64,000 nt of DNA from positions 1 to 64,000 of the forward strand of contig NZ_JAMXLR010000073.1 in NCBI RefSeq assembly GCF_024054565.1, in the 5' to 3' direction. A model generated the notes under the pieces. That model did not search any database, was not told the DNA's origin, and saw only the letters and a program-made list of their open reading frames with translations. The translations under genes were made by a program, and so were the position numbers. Below, piece by piece: positions 26,023 through 34,788 of the stretch; the first letter of the stretch is position 1; each line of letters begins with the position of its first letter. Source of the DNA: Aeoliella straminimaris. GTDB taxonomy: Bacteria; Planctomycetota; Planctomycetia; Pirellulales; Lacipirellulaceae.

Positions 26023-26889
26023 GCCGAGGATGCCAGCTTTGTCGCCGAGTCCCGGGGTGACGATGAACGAGTCGATGTGATCCAGGATGGCGGGAGACTG
26101 CACGTAGTTGTTCAGCAGCTTGAGCGTCCGCTCGCGGATCATCGGCAGCAGGAACTGCTGATGCATGACGCCGCCGCCCAGGATGACGCGTTGCGGCGAA
26201 AGCGTGCAAACCAGGTTCACCACGGCTAGCGACAGGTAGTCGGCCTGCAGTTGCCATGCCTGGTGGTCCTCGCCAAGCTGCTTGGCCGAGGTGCCCCAGC
26301 GCTTCTCGATGGCGGGCCCGCTGGCCAACCCTTCGAGGCAGTCGCCATGGAACGGACATGCCCCCGCGAAGGGGTCGACTTCTGCATTGCGCGGCAGGCG
26401 CATGTGGCCCATCTCGGGATGGATGAGGCCGTGCATTAACCGTCCGCCGATCATGCCGCCACCACCGATGCCGGTGCCAATGGTCATGTAGATGAACGTG
26501 TCGAGTCCTTGCGCGGCGCCCCAGCGATGCTCGCCCACCGCGGCGGCGTTTACGTCGGTGTCGAACGCCACGGGGACGTCGAGCGCCTGGCGCAGGGGGC
26601 CTACCAGGTCGGTGTTCGACCACCCCGCCTTGGGGGTGGCGGTAATGTAGCCAAAGGTGGGCGACTGCGGATCGAGGTCCACCGGGCCAAAGGAACCCAC
26701 GCCCACGCCCCGCAGCTTGCCGTGCTGGGCTTCGGCCTGGCGGAAGAAGTCGACCACCTGGGGGATCACCACCTCGGGGGTAGCTGTATCGAAGCGGGCT
26801 TGTTCGGCGATGTGATCGGGCCCGGAAGCCACCATGGTGATAAACTTGGTGCCTCCAGCTTCCACTGCTCCATAGAGCGAACCACTCAT
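25999..26889 (-). CDS. ROK-family fructokinase
   Basis: A 296-residue sugar kinase: N-terminal ATP loop EAGGTK, a DVNAAAVGEHRWGA segment with the catalytic Asp, GTGIGGG, and the ROK zinc motif GHMRLPRNAEVDPFAGACPFHGDCLEGL (shown by its His and Cys residues near 165-190). The YGAVEAGGTKF start and PFHG.C region are typical of bacterial fructokinases, which phosphorylate fructose to fructose 6-phosphate. It is the third gene of the sucrose operon; its ATG overlaps the stop of the sucrose-phosphate synthase gene as ATGA, so translation is coupled. It would use fructose released by sucrose synthase. Confidence 0.88.
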   Translation of the reverse strand: MSGSLYGAVEAGGTKFITMVASGPDHIAEQARFDTATPEVVIPQVVDFFRQAEAQHGKLRGVGVGSFGPVDLDPQSPTFGYITATPKAGWSNTDLVGPLRQALDVPVAFDTDVNAAAVGEHRWGAAQGLDTFIYMTIGTGIGGGGMIGGRLMHGLIHPEMGHMRLPRNAEVDPFAGACPFHGDCLEGLASGPAIEKRWGTSAKQLGEDHQAWQLQADYLSLAVVNLVCTLSPQRVILGGGVMHQQFLLPMIRERTLKLLNNYVQSPAILDHIDSFIVTPGLGDKAGILGSLALALD

Positions 26890-29108
26890 ACGGCGTTCTC
26901 CAACTCCTCAGCTTTGGACTCGTCGACCAGATCGGCAGCGGGGCCGAGCAATCGGTAATGATGCAATCCCTCGATGATGCCTTCGGCGTAACAGCCTTCG
27001 GCGAAGTAAATTCGATCGTTCTTCGTCAATTTCAGGTTCGCCAGTTCGGCGTCGTGGTTGCCTACCACCACGCCGGCAGTACGTCCTTGCAGCATATCGC
27101 GGTCGTTCCCGGAGTCGCCCGCCGTGGCCACGCGTTCGATGGGGATGTCCCACTTGCGGGCGAGGAAGCGAACGGCCTTACCCTTCGAAGCGCGGTGGGG
27201 CAGCACGTCGACGAACGCCCCATGCGACAGGATCAGCGAGTAAGCCGACTCGGTGCTGTCGAGCGCCTCGTGCAGCAGGGGCTCGGCTTCTTCGGCGGTG
27301 ATGTCGCCCACCAGGTCGTAGCTGACCTTGAACTCGCGCTGGGCATAGTCGCGATCTTGATAGTGCAGGAAGTCGAGTTCGTCGAGCACGGCGCGAATGC
27401 GTTCGGGTTTCCACTTCGATCGCAGCTGATTGGACCAGCCACGGTCCGGCGCCAACTCCGGCCCGTAGTAAATCTCCGAGCCGACCGACGAGATAATCAC
27501 ATCGATGTCCTTGATGCCGTGTTCGTCCAGGGCTTCCTGCACGAGTTCGAGCGATCGACCGGAGGCGATGCCGAATCCCATGTGCTCGCGATTTTCCTGC
27601 AGCAGCTTGATCAGCCGTTCGCACGCGGCGTCATCGCCGATCAAGGTGTTGTCGATGTCGGTGATCAAAATGCGGTCGAGAGCCGCCAGGCGTTGCCGGA
27701 CCGGAGCATTGGTGCTGCTGGTATTGACGACCGTGGGTTGCGACTCCAGCTTGCTGATGGCGTCGACGTAGTGACGGACGTGCGTCTCCCAGGTGTAATG
27801 CTCGCGAACCCGGTTCACGCCATTGGACGAGCAGGTGTCCCACTTTTGGCGATCGGTCAGCAGCTCGATCATGGCGCTGGTCAGCTGCTCCTGGTCGTTT
27901 ACGTTGACCAGCAGACCGCTTTCGCAGTTCTCGTAGATGTCTTGCGGACCGCCATTCTCGGTTACCACAAACGGCAACCCCGTAGCAGACGACTCGATGG
28001 CCGTCAGGCCGAACAACTCGACAAACGCCGTGTTGACGAACACCCCGCCGCTGGCGGCTGCCAGGCGGTAGAGCTCGGGCACTTCGTACTCCGAGTCGTG
28101 ATTTTTGGGAATCGCCAGCTTGCCATACAGGTTGAACCGATCCATCGCCAGCAGCATGTCGGTTAGCACTCGCTGCTCGTTTTCAGGCATCGATTCGATG
28201 TCGTCGCGAATGCCGGCGAAGATCGCCAGATTGGCAATGGCCTGCAGTTCCTTACTTGCGCCAAAGGCTTGGACCAGGGCGCCAATGTTCTTGCGGCGAT
28301 CGGGTCGACAGAGGGCCAGGATCAGCGGTTTCGCCGGATCCTTATAGAACCGACTCAGGTCGGCCTGCAGTCGGATGCGGGCCTGCTTGAACTGCTCGTC
28401 GATATCGACGGTTGGCATCTCGTAGTCGTAGTAAGGAAAGAAGCGATCGAGATCGGTTCCCGGGGGAATGATGTGGAACGGCAGTTCGTCGCTCTTGTGA
28501 TACTTGCCGTACTGCTGATCGCGTTCGTGGCGGGTGCTGGTGATTACCGCATCGGCTGCCACCAGGCATTCCTGCTCCACGGCAATGCGATGCTCGATGG
28601 TCAGTTCCTTGTTGGCCTGCTCGATGCTCCAGCCTTCCTCTTCCAGATAGTCGAGCTTTGGCTTACCCAGCGAATGGCCGGTGAAAACGAAGGGCACGCC
28701 ATAGGCGCAGGCCACTTCCTTGGCCACATAACCGGCATCGGCGTAGTGACCATGCACCACCGTAGGGGTACGGCCTTCGCGGGTGGTGAAGGCGATCATC
28801 GCGTCGATGTAGTCGTCCAGAAACGGCCAGAGCTTCTCCTTGCGAATGTACCGACCGCCGCCGCAGGGCAGTCGCACGATGCGGCAGTCGTCCGACAGTT
28901 CTTCGATGTCCTGACCGTAGTCGGACGACACCCGTTTGTCGCGGATGCGTCGGGTAAACAGGTCGACCGCATCGACGGCCGGGTGTTTGGCTAGGGTCTT
29001 GGCAAGTTCCAAGACATAACGTATTTGACCACCAGTGTCCGCATCGGCTCCCATCTCGACATTCCGGCCACGGACCAGACCATGAATGCTTACCAATTGG
29101 ATGTACAT
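26886..29108 (-). CDS. spsA: Bifunctional sucrose-phosphate synthase/phosphatase
   Basis: A 740-residue fusion. The first ~480 residues are a GT4 glycosyltransferase with the DTGGQIRYV motif near residue 24 and FGLTAIESSATGLP donor site, making sucrose 6-phosphate from UDP-glucose and fructose 6-phosphate. From about residue 485 a HAD domain (DIDNTLIGDD, then GDSGNDRDM) matches sucrose-6-phosphate phosphatase. Similar two-domain proteins occur in cyanobacteria and some other bacteria; here the HAD motifs look intact, so both steps are likely active. It follows the sucrose synthase gene by 51 bases. Confidence 0.92.
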   Translation of the reverse strand: MYIQLVSIHGLVRGRNVEMGADADTGGQIRYVLELAKTLAKHPAVDAVDLFTRRIRDKRVSSDYGQDIEELSDDCRIVRLPCGGGRYIRKEKLWPFLDDYIDAMIAFTTREGRTPTVVHGHYADAGYVAKEVACAYGVPFVFTGHSLGKPKLDYLEEEGWSIEQANKELTIEHRIAVEQECLVAADAVITSTRHERDQQYGKYHKSDELPFHIIPPGTDLDRFFPYYDYEMPTVDIDEQFKQARIRLQADLSRFYKDPAKPLILALCRPDRRKNIGALVQAFGASKELQAIANLAIFAGIRDDIESMPENEQRVLTDMLLAMDRFNLYGKLAIPKNHDSEYEVPELYRLAAASGGVFVNTAFVELFGLTAIESSATGLPFVVTENGGPQDIYENCESGLLVNVNDQEQLTSAMIELLTDRQKWDTCSSNGVNRVREHYTWETHVRHYVDAISKLESQPTVVNTSSTNAPVRQRLAALDRILITDIDNTLIGDDAACERLIKLLQENREHMGFGIASGRSLELVQEALDEHGIKDIDVIISSVGSEIYYGPELAPDRGWSNQLRSKWKPERIRAVLDELDFLHYQDRDYAQREFKVSYDLVGDITAEEAEPLLHEALDSTESAYSLILSHGAFVDVLPHRASKGKAVRFLARKWDIPIERVATAGDSGNDRDMLQGRTAGVVVGNHDAELANLKLTKNDRIYFAEGCYAEGIIEGLHHYRLLGPAADLVDESKAEELENAV

Positions 29109-29159
29109 AATTGTTCTTGTTGGCCTCCAACCTTTGAACGAACTACGCCTGTAGTTCTC

Positions 29160-31643
29160 CTATTGCGTCATCGACTGCGTACGAGGGCGATACACCGTGT
29201 GGTAGAGCGTATGGATGTAGCGATCCAAGGCAGGTCGATTCATGACGTCGGTGTGGTTCCAATAGCTATAAACATTGGCCAGGCTAAGCAGCCGCGAGGC
29301 ATGACGCCGCCAGGTGTAGGCTTCGGCCACGCGCTGGATGCCCCCCTCATGATACCGTTGCCACAGTTCTTCGTTGCCAATTACTCTCAGCAGCAACTCG
29401 GCGAAGTGGTGTTGGTCGTTGGGGTCGGCAATGTCGCCGCACTCGCCCGGCAAAATGATCTCCGAAGGACCGCCAAAGCAGGTTGCCACGACGGGGCAAC
29501 CGCAGGCCATGGCCTCGATGACTGTCAAACCGAAGGTTTCCATGAACGCCGGTTGGGCGAACACACCCCGGCGATCGGCGATCAGGCGATAAATCTCGCC
29601 GGTCTCGGTCTTGTCGAGTCGAGCGGCACACCAACGGATATGGCCGTCGAGTTCGTACTTGTGGATGAACTCGTAGGTGCGATTGACCTCTTCGATTTCC
29701 TCGGGGTCGCTCGACGCCTCGACGGTGTTCAGGCTGGTTACCAGCAGCAGGTTGGCCTGCTCGCGAAGGGTCTCGTGCTTGCCGAACATCTCGACCAGTC
29801 CCGATAGGTTCTTCACCTTGTCCATCCGCGCCATGGCGAATATGGGCGGCCGGTTGGGGTCGTCCAGGTGGCCGACGTTGCCTTCGCTGGGCTCGGCCGT
29901 CAGGAATCGCTCGGCCAGTGACTTGGCGATCTGCGGTACGCGCCGCGAGTGGTCCTCGTTCGGGTAGAAAAACTCCTCGCTGGCGCCAGGCGGAACAATG
30001 TTGTGGCGAGCTAGCCGTGGGTTGAATCCCGACTGCACGCGATACAGTCCCGGCATGCTGAACAGGTCGTACGATTCGATCATGCCCATCTCGTCGCGGG
30101 TGCCGGCAATCTCGCGAAAGCTGCTGGACACGATGAAGTCGGCCGAATTGTAGGCCAACAGGTCCGCTGTGAAGTGCATGCTGAAGCGGTACTGGTCTTC
30201 CAGGTCGGCCCAGTGAGCGGCGCTCAACAGGTACTTGGTTTTCTCCAGCGCGTGCACACATGCGCAATGCGTTGTGCCGAGACGATCGGCCAGCAGATGG
30301 GCAACCAGGTTGCCATCGGTGTAGTGCCCGATGATGAAATCGGGCTTGCCCATCAACTCGGTCACTACGACGCTTCGCGCCTCTTCGGCGAAGTTTTCGA
30401 CGTAGGGCCATAGTTGGAATCGCGAGATCCAGTGCGGCAACACTTCGCCCGACTGGTCGCGGAAGGGCACGCGCACGATCCAGGCATTCTCGGAGCCATA
30501 GATCTTCTCGCGGGGAACATTGCAGGTGGTGCCATCGGCTTCAGGGATCAGTCGTGTGAGGACGATCACCTTAGCGCAGACATTCAAACCACTCAGCACG
30601 ATGCGTTCGTTGATTTCGTGTTCGAGCGCCCGAGCCTGGTCGAGCACGTAAGTCACCTGACCACCGGTATCGGGTCGGCCAAGCACCCCTTCCTGAGCGA
30701 ACCAACCGTGTGGCGATACCATCAGTACGCTGTGCACCAGTGGCAACCGTGCGAGCAGTTCCTCGAACCGCACTGCATCGGCGGAGTTGAGCACTTGCTC
30801 CAGCAGGTGCAGGGTGTTGGCGATTCGCTCCACGGTGGCGCCCCAGCCCGCTTCGAACCCGTGGGATCGCATCTCGTGCGCCACTTCGGGTTCGTATGGC
30901 GTCGTGCCGTCGTAGTCGTCAAGCAGCGAGCGAACGTTCGAAAGCTCCGCGGCGAACTCCTCGACGGTACGGATCTGCTCGTTGAGCAGAATGTTGTGGC
31001 TGTTAAGGTGGGTTTCTTTCAGGAAGTCGACCAGGGCTTTGCGGAACCGCTCGGGGTTCTGGTACATCTGCGCCGACAGGTGCCGGTTGAGGATGGAGAT
31101 GCCGCTGCCCATCTCGCCGGGATCGGTCACCAGGGGCAAGTCGCGAAAATAAGGCCGGAAATCAATCACCAGGCCCTGCTTGTCGGCCTCTTCCACGCCC
31201 TGAATCTGGGCGTCCTTGAGCTGCAGGTAGTCGCCCCGCGAAACGCTCTCGAAGTCGTGGGCCGCGGGGTGCAGGCGGACCAATTGCTTGGTGCCCACCG
31301 AAGGACGAAGCACGATGTAAGTGAGATCGCCGTCGATCATCACTTCGGGGCATCCCCGCAACATCTTCTTCAGCTTTCGCGCCACGGGCTTAGAAGGGGC
31401 GTGGGGTTGGGCGAGGAACTCGTCGAGCCGCGCGGCCAGCGTATGTCCCAAGAACAGCTTGTCGCCTGAGGCTTTCAGGCCGGCAAAGAACCGCTTCGCG
31501 GCATCCACGACGGGGGGATCGGTGGGATCGGAAATGATGGCTTCTGCGCCATTTCCATTCTGCGCCGTGGTCGCAGCAGCGTTGTTCGAATCCATGGGCG
31601 CAAACGTCTTGTGTTGAGTCAGGGTCGAGCTATCGGTGGGCAT
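29160..31643 (-). CDS. susA: Sucrose synthase
   Basis: An 827-residue protein. About 270 N-terminal residues form the regulatory part; the GT-B catalytic domain then starts with VSPHGWFAQ and GRPDTGGQVTYVLDQ, and ends with the donor motif ETFGLTVIEAMACGCPVV (residues near 720). It reversibly converts sucrose plus UDP to UDP-glucose and fructose. Length and collinearity fit plant and cyanobacterial enzymes. It is the first gene of a three-gene operon with SPS/SPP and fructokinase, giving synthesis, cleavage and fructose recycling in one unit. A low-complexity Ala/Asn stretch follows the start. Confidence 0.92.
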   Translation of the reverse strand: MPTDSSTLTQHKTFAPMDSNNAAATTAQNGNGAEAIISDPTDPPVVDAAKRFFAGLKASGDKLFLGHTLAARLDEFLAQPHAPSKPVARKLKKMLRGCPEVMIDGDLTYIVLRPSVGTKQLVRLHPAAHDFESVSRGDYLQLKDAQIQGVEEADKQGLVIDFRPYFRDLPLVTDPGEMGSGISILNRHLSAQMYQNPERFRKALVDFLKETHLNSHNILLNEQIRTVEEFAAELSNVRSLLDDYDGTTPYEPEVAHEMRSHGFEAGWGATVERIANTLHLLEQVLNSADAVRFEELLARLPLVHSVLMVSPHGWFAQEGVLGRPDTGGQVTYVLDQARALEHEINERIVLSGLNVCAKVIVLTRLIPEADGTTCNVPREKIYGSENAWIVRVPFRDQSGEVLPHWISRFQLWPYVENFAEEARSVVVTELMGKPDFIIGHYTDGNLVAHLLADRLGTTHCACVHALEKTKYLLSAAHWADLEDQYRFSMHFTADLLAYNSADFIVSSSFREIAGTRDEMGMIESYDLFSMPGLYRVQSGFNPRLARHNIVPPGASEEFFYPNEDHSRRVPQIAKSLAERFLTAEPSEGNVGHLDDPNRPPIFAMARMDKVKNLSGLVEMFGKHETLREQANLLLVTSLNTVEASSDPEEIEEVNRTYEFIHKYELDGHIRWCAARLDKTETGEIYRLIADRRGVFAQPAFMETFGLTVIEAMACGCPVVATCFGGPSEIILPGECGDIADPNDQHHFAELLLRVIGNEELWQRYHEGGIQRVAEAYTWRRHASRLLSLANVYSYWNHTDVMNRPALDRYIHTLYHTVYRPRTQSMTQ

Positions 31644-32063
31644 AATCCTTTAGGGGGTTGAGGTTTGGACTCGGCGCAGCAAACGGCGTGAGCAACGATC
31701 GATCCGTTACCTCTGATAGTTTTGCATTGTACAACGCTGCGCGCGCCGTGGGCAGTCGCTCATTCGCTACTGAACTGCGTCAAACCAGAGTTTTTCCGTA
31801 AATATCCGCGCCAGCCTAACCTGGAGCAACTTGCGCGCCATAAATGTCAGCGCTGCATTGCGGCGGTTTTACCGCACCGCCTTCGTTACCACCTGGTACA
31901 CATTTGGTGGGTCGGCTGCCACGTCGGCTGCCCGGCACTCAGGGGCATCCTACCGCAACGATCGAGTTTGCGGCCCGCATCGCTGCCACGGTATAATCCC
32001 GTCGCCTACCCCCTCAGGTTCATCGAACCTTCTCGTTGCGTGCCGACTATTGGTGGAGCTTCC
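31644..32063. other. Divergent intergenic region
   Basis: 420 bases between the divergent sucrose and protease genes. A promoter for the protease is listed separately; otherwise I see no gene or clear operator. The open frame in phase with the protease lacks a signal-like start before 32064. Confidence 0.6.
31968..31997 (+). promoter_or_regulatory. Candidate sigma-70-like promoter of the papain-like protease
   Basis: A perfect TATAAT (31992-31997) lies 18 bases after TTGCGG, about 66 bases before the ATG. Confidence 0.55.
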
Positions 32064-33434
32064 ATGAATCGAGTGTGTGCTGCCCTGGTGCTGTTGATGC
32101 TCGCTTCGACAGCAAGTCGCTCGACTGCGAACGATCTGCCAAGCCAAGTCGATTTGCGCCCGCGCTTCGAGTCGCTGGACCTCGCGCCGCGTCATCAGGG
32201 CACGCGCAACACTTGCTCGCTGTTCGCCGTTACGGCTTGTGCCAACTACGCCTGGAGTGCGGCAGGGCAACCGAAGTCGCCAGTGTTCTCCGAAGAGTTT
32301 CTGGTGTGGGCCGCCAACGAGGCGACCGGCCGGCGAGGAGATCAGGCCATGTTTTACGAGGCCGTGCAAGGGCTCAACCAACTCGGTATCCCCGGCGAAG
32401 CGAGCTGCCTGTACCACGCCACGGGCGAGACCGAGCGACCGGCCGACTCCACCATCTCCGCAGCCGGCGAGAACAGCGGCCGCTGGCGGGCTCATTGGAT
32501 CAAGCTGTGGTCGACCAAGTCGGGTCTCACCAACGAGCAACTGATCGCAATCAAGCAGACGTTGGCCGCCGGCCGACCTGTGGCCTGTGGCTTGCGCTGG
32601 CCCCGCTCGAAAATGCCAGCAGAACTGTTGACGGTGCCCCCGACCACGGCCGTGCAAGATGGTCACAGCATTGTGTTCGTCGGCTACCAGGACGACGACG
32701 GCGTAGCGGGGGGCGGCTACTTCGTGCTCCGTAACAGCTACGGTCCCGGGTGGGAGGATTCAGGCTACGGCCGCATGGCCTACGCCTACGCTGGCACGTA
32801 CGCCAACGATGCGCTGTGGATCGAGTTGGGGCCGCCGCGCTCTGAGGTTCCGACCCACCGCATCGAGGCCGAATCGCTCGCGCTGGTGGAACAGACCGGC
32901 TGCCGGACGCAGAACGCTTCGATGCGACGTTACGGTAGCGGGATGTGGAGCGGTGGGCATCAACTGCAGGTGGCTGCTGAACCCGAAGCCACAGGCGTGT
33001 GGCAGTTCACGGTTCCACAGTCGGGCCCGTATCGCGTGCGGCTGGTTACCACGGCCGCTCCAGGCTATGGCATAATCACCGCCCAGTTGGACGATCAGTT
33101 GCCCACCCAGCCCATGGATCTCTACGCCGGCAGGACGTGCCCTGGTGCGTCGTTGGAACTGGGAACCCACCGACTGGAGGCCGGCGAACATCGGTTGAGG
33201 GTAACCGTGGTGGGCAAGAATGAGTTGTCGGCCGACTTTAGCTTTGGGCTCGATGCCCTTGACTTGTTGCCCGCACCGCCAACGGCCTCGAAGCAGGAAG
33301 CGAGTACCACCGAGCAACCGGCAGCTCTCGTCACACCGAACACTTCGGGTGGCATTCGCAAAGCGTCGCCGCAGTTTGGACAACATGGTCCAGGATTGCC
33401 ACCCGAAAAGATTCGTGTGCTGCGGTACCAGTGA
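32064..33434 (+). CDS. Secreted papain-like (C1A) cysteine protease with C-terminal beta domain
   Basis: A 456-residue protein: signal peptide (residues 1-22), then a papain-type domain with Gln45 and Cys51 in QGTRNTCSLFA, His201 in DGHSIVF and Asn224 in LRNSYGPGW, i.e. the full catalytic set. No long pro-region is present between signal and domain. Residues about 255-420 form a beta-rich module resembling carbohydrate-binding domains, followed by a Pro/Ser/Thr-rich tail. Likely exported protein degradation. The ATG at 32064 gives the signal peptide; the frame upstream is noncoding. Confidence 0.87.
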   Translation: MNRVCAALVLLMLASTASRSTANDLPSQVDLRPRFESLDLAPRHQGTRNTCSLFAVTACANYAWSAAGQPKSPVFSEEFLVWAANEATGRRGDQAMFYEAVQGLNQLGIPGEASCLYHATGETERPADSTISAAGENSGRWRAHWIKLWSTKSGLTNEQLIAIKQTLAAGRPVACGLRWPRSKMPAELLTVPPTTAVQDGHSIVFVGYQDDDGVAGGGYFVLRNSYGPGWEDSGYGRMAYAYAGTYANDALWIELGPPRSEVPTHRIEAESLALVEQTGCRTQNASMRRYGSGMWSGGHQLQVAAEPEATGVWQFTVPQSGPYRVRLVTTAAPGYGIITAQLDDQLPTQPMDLYAGRTCPGASLELGTHRLEAGEHRLRVTVVGKNELSADFSFGLDALDLLPAPPTASKQEASTTEQPAALVTPNTSGGIRKASPQFGQHGPGLPPEKIRVLRYQ

Positions 33435-33458
33435 CTCAGCGCACCGCTGAGTCACTGG
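33428..33458. terminator. Perfect 14-bp hairpin between convergent genes
   Basis: CCAGTGACTCAGCG pairs perfectly with CGCTGAGTCACTGG around a three-base loop. The protease stop codon lies inside the left arm. There is no T tract, but its position between convergent genes suggests a two-way transcription or mRNA-end barrier. Confidence 0.65.
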
Positions 33459-33478
33459 CACCACCGCCAGTCGAAGGA

Positions 33479-33706
33479 CTACTCGGCCGGTTCGGCAGGA
33501 GTCTCATCGGTCGTTTCGCCTTCCACGGCATCTTTCATCTCGTCAACAGCCTTCTCGGCGTTCTCGACGGTGTCCTCGGCAGCGCTTTCCGCGGCGTCGC
33601 CAGTGGCTTCCACTGCATCGCCAGCCTTGTCCATGGTTTCCTGCGAACAACCGAGTCCGCAGCCCAAAGCCGCCATCACCGCCAGGCAAAAACCAAACTT
33701 ACGCAT
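33479..33706 (-). CDS. Small acidic lipoprotein
   Basis: 75 residues. An N-terminal signal ends in a lipobox-like GCGLGC with the acylated Cys near residue 20; the rest is a highly acidic Ala/Glu/Asp helix with repeated ..DA.E..GDA.ESA.. segments, likely an amphipathic or coiled-coil periplasmic rod. The family recalls small entericidin-like or Lpp-like proteins, but no firm match is claimed. ATG 33706 has AGGAG upstream. The frame continues upstream without lipoprotein features and is not used. Confidence 0.75.
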   Translation of the reverse strand: MRKFGFCLAVMAALGCGLGCSQETMDKAGDAVEATGDAAESAAEDTVENAEKAVDEMKDAVEGETTDETPAEPAE

Positions 33707-33804
33707 CTCAATAGCTCCTGAAGAAAGGAAAACAAAGTCCACAGATTTCCATAATAGCCACAATTGCAGGCGAGTTCCTAGACACGGGGGCATTTTGGGT
33801 GCAG

Positions 33805-34737
33805 CTACCGCACAAAAAGCCCGTTCCGCCATACCAGGTACATACTTGCCACGGCCACTACATTCCATGCCACTAGCACGTAGGCCAGATGACGGGGGGC
33901 GATAGTGCGGCCGCCACGCAGCCAGCCATCGCCGGCAAATCCCACCCCGGCCAGCAGTAAGAAACCCGCCGCCAGTCGCCCCATGGCGGTTTGGCTAAAG
34001 TAGGCGAAAAGTAAGGTCGACTCAGCCAGTAAAATCAGGGCCACCACCAGCTTGGTCCGCCCGCCACCGATGGCGACGGCCGTCGTTCGCCGACCGGCCG
34101 CACGATCGGGCTCGATGTCGGTGATTTCTGCTAGTAGATGCGAGTGTATGGCGAACAGCAAACCAAACAGAAACACCGGCCACGGCAACTGGGGGACATT
34201 GTTCACCCAACTGGCCAGCACGAACACCAGCAGGTATCCACTTTGACTCAGCGCGTCCAGCAGCGGCCGGCCCTTGAAGTTGATCGCCGGCGAATTGTAG
34301 CAGGCATTCACCGCCACGGCCGCCGCGATCCAAAGCAGGAACTTGGCTCCGATGAGCAGCGTAAACGCCACAAAAAACGGAATCTGCACGACCGCAATCA
34401 TCCACGGCAATCGCTTGAGTGCCTCGGCCGGCAGTCGGGCCCCAAACAGCAGATTGCCTTTGCGGGGATTAAGCCGATCGGTCTCGTAATCGGCCCAGTC
34501 GTTCCAGCCGTAGAGCAATAGCCCCAGTGGGAACATCACGTACACCGCGCCCAACCAGAACCCCACGGTGTCGAGCAACCGATGCCCACCCAGTGGAAGC
34601 AAATAGAACCACAGTTGCGTCGACCATAATCCCGGGCGAGCGACCTGAATAAGTTGGCGAGCGGTAATGGTCGGCTCCGGGTAAGAAAACGAAGGGTTCG
34701 AGAAATCGCTTGCAATCCGGCGGCGGCTCGGTAACAT
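33805..34737 (-). CDS. UbiA-family prenyltransferase
   Basis: A 310-residue membrane protein with about eight to nine helices. The first Asp-rich motif NDWADYETD is at residues 79-87 and the second (DIEPDRAAGRRT) around 205-215; both bind the Mg-diphosphate of a prenyl donor. The acceptor cannot be deduced; quinone, chlorophyll-like and carotenoid pathways all use this family, and no pathway partners are adjacent. The gene diverges from recQ, whose start is 52 bases away. The long open frame continuing upstream is antisense to recQ and not coding. Confidence 0.87.
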   Translation of the reverse strand: MLPSRRRIASDFSNPSFSYPEPTITARQLIQVARPGLWSTQLWFYLLPLGGHRLLDTVGFWLGAVYVMFPLGLLLYGWNDWADYETDRLNPRKGNLLFGARLPAEALKRLPWMIAVVQIPFFVAFTLLIGAKFLLWIAAAVAVNACYNSPAINFKGRPLLDALSQSGYLLVFVLASWVNNVPQLPWPVFLFGLLFAIHSHLLAEITDIEPDRAAGRRTTAVAIGGGRTKLVVALILLAESTLLFAYFSQTAMGRLAAGFLLLAGVGFAGDGWLRGGRTIAPRHLAYVLVAWNVVAVASMYLVWRNGLFVR

Positions 34738-34788
34738 GGGGTAAATGAACTGGCGTACACTATCCGTCCCGAGCTCGAGCAGCCCACC

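Noticed and set aside
30414..31469. 351-codon rightward frame inside the sucrose synthase gene
   Set aside because: It is antisense to a complete, motif-bearing enzyme and has no start site or family features.
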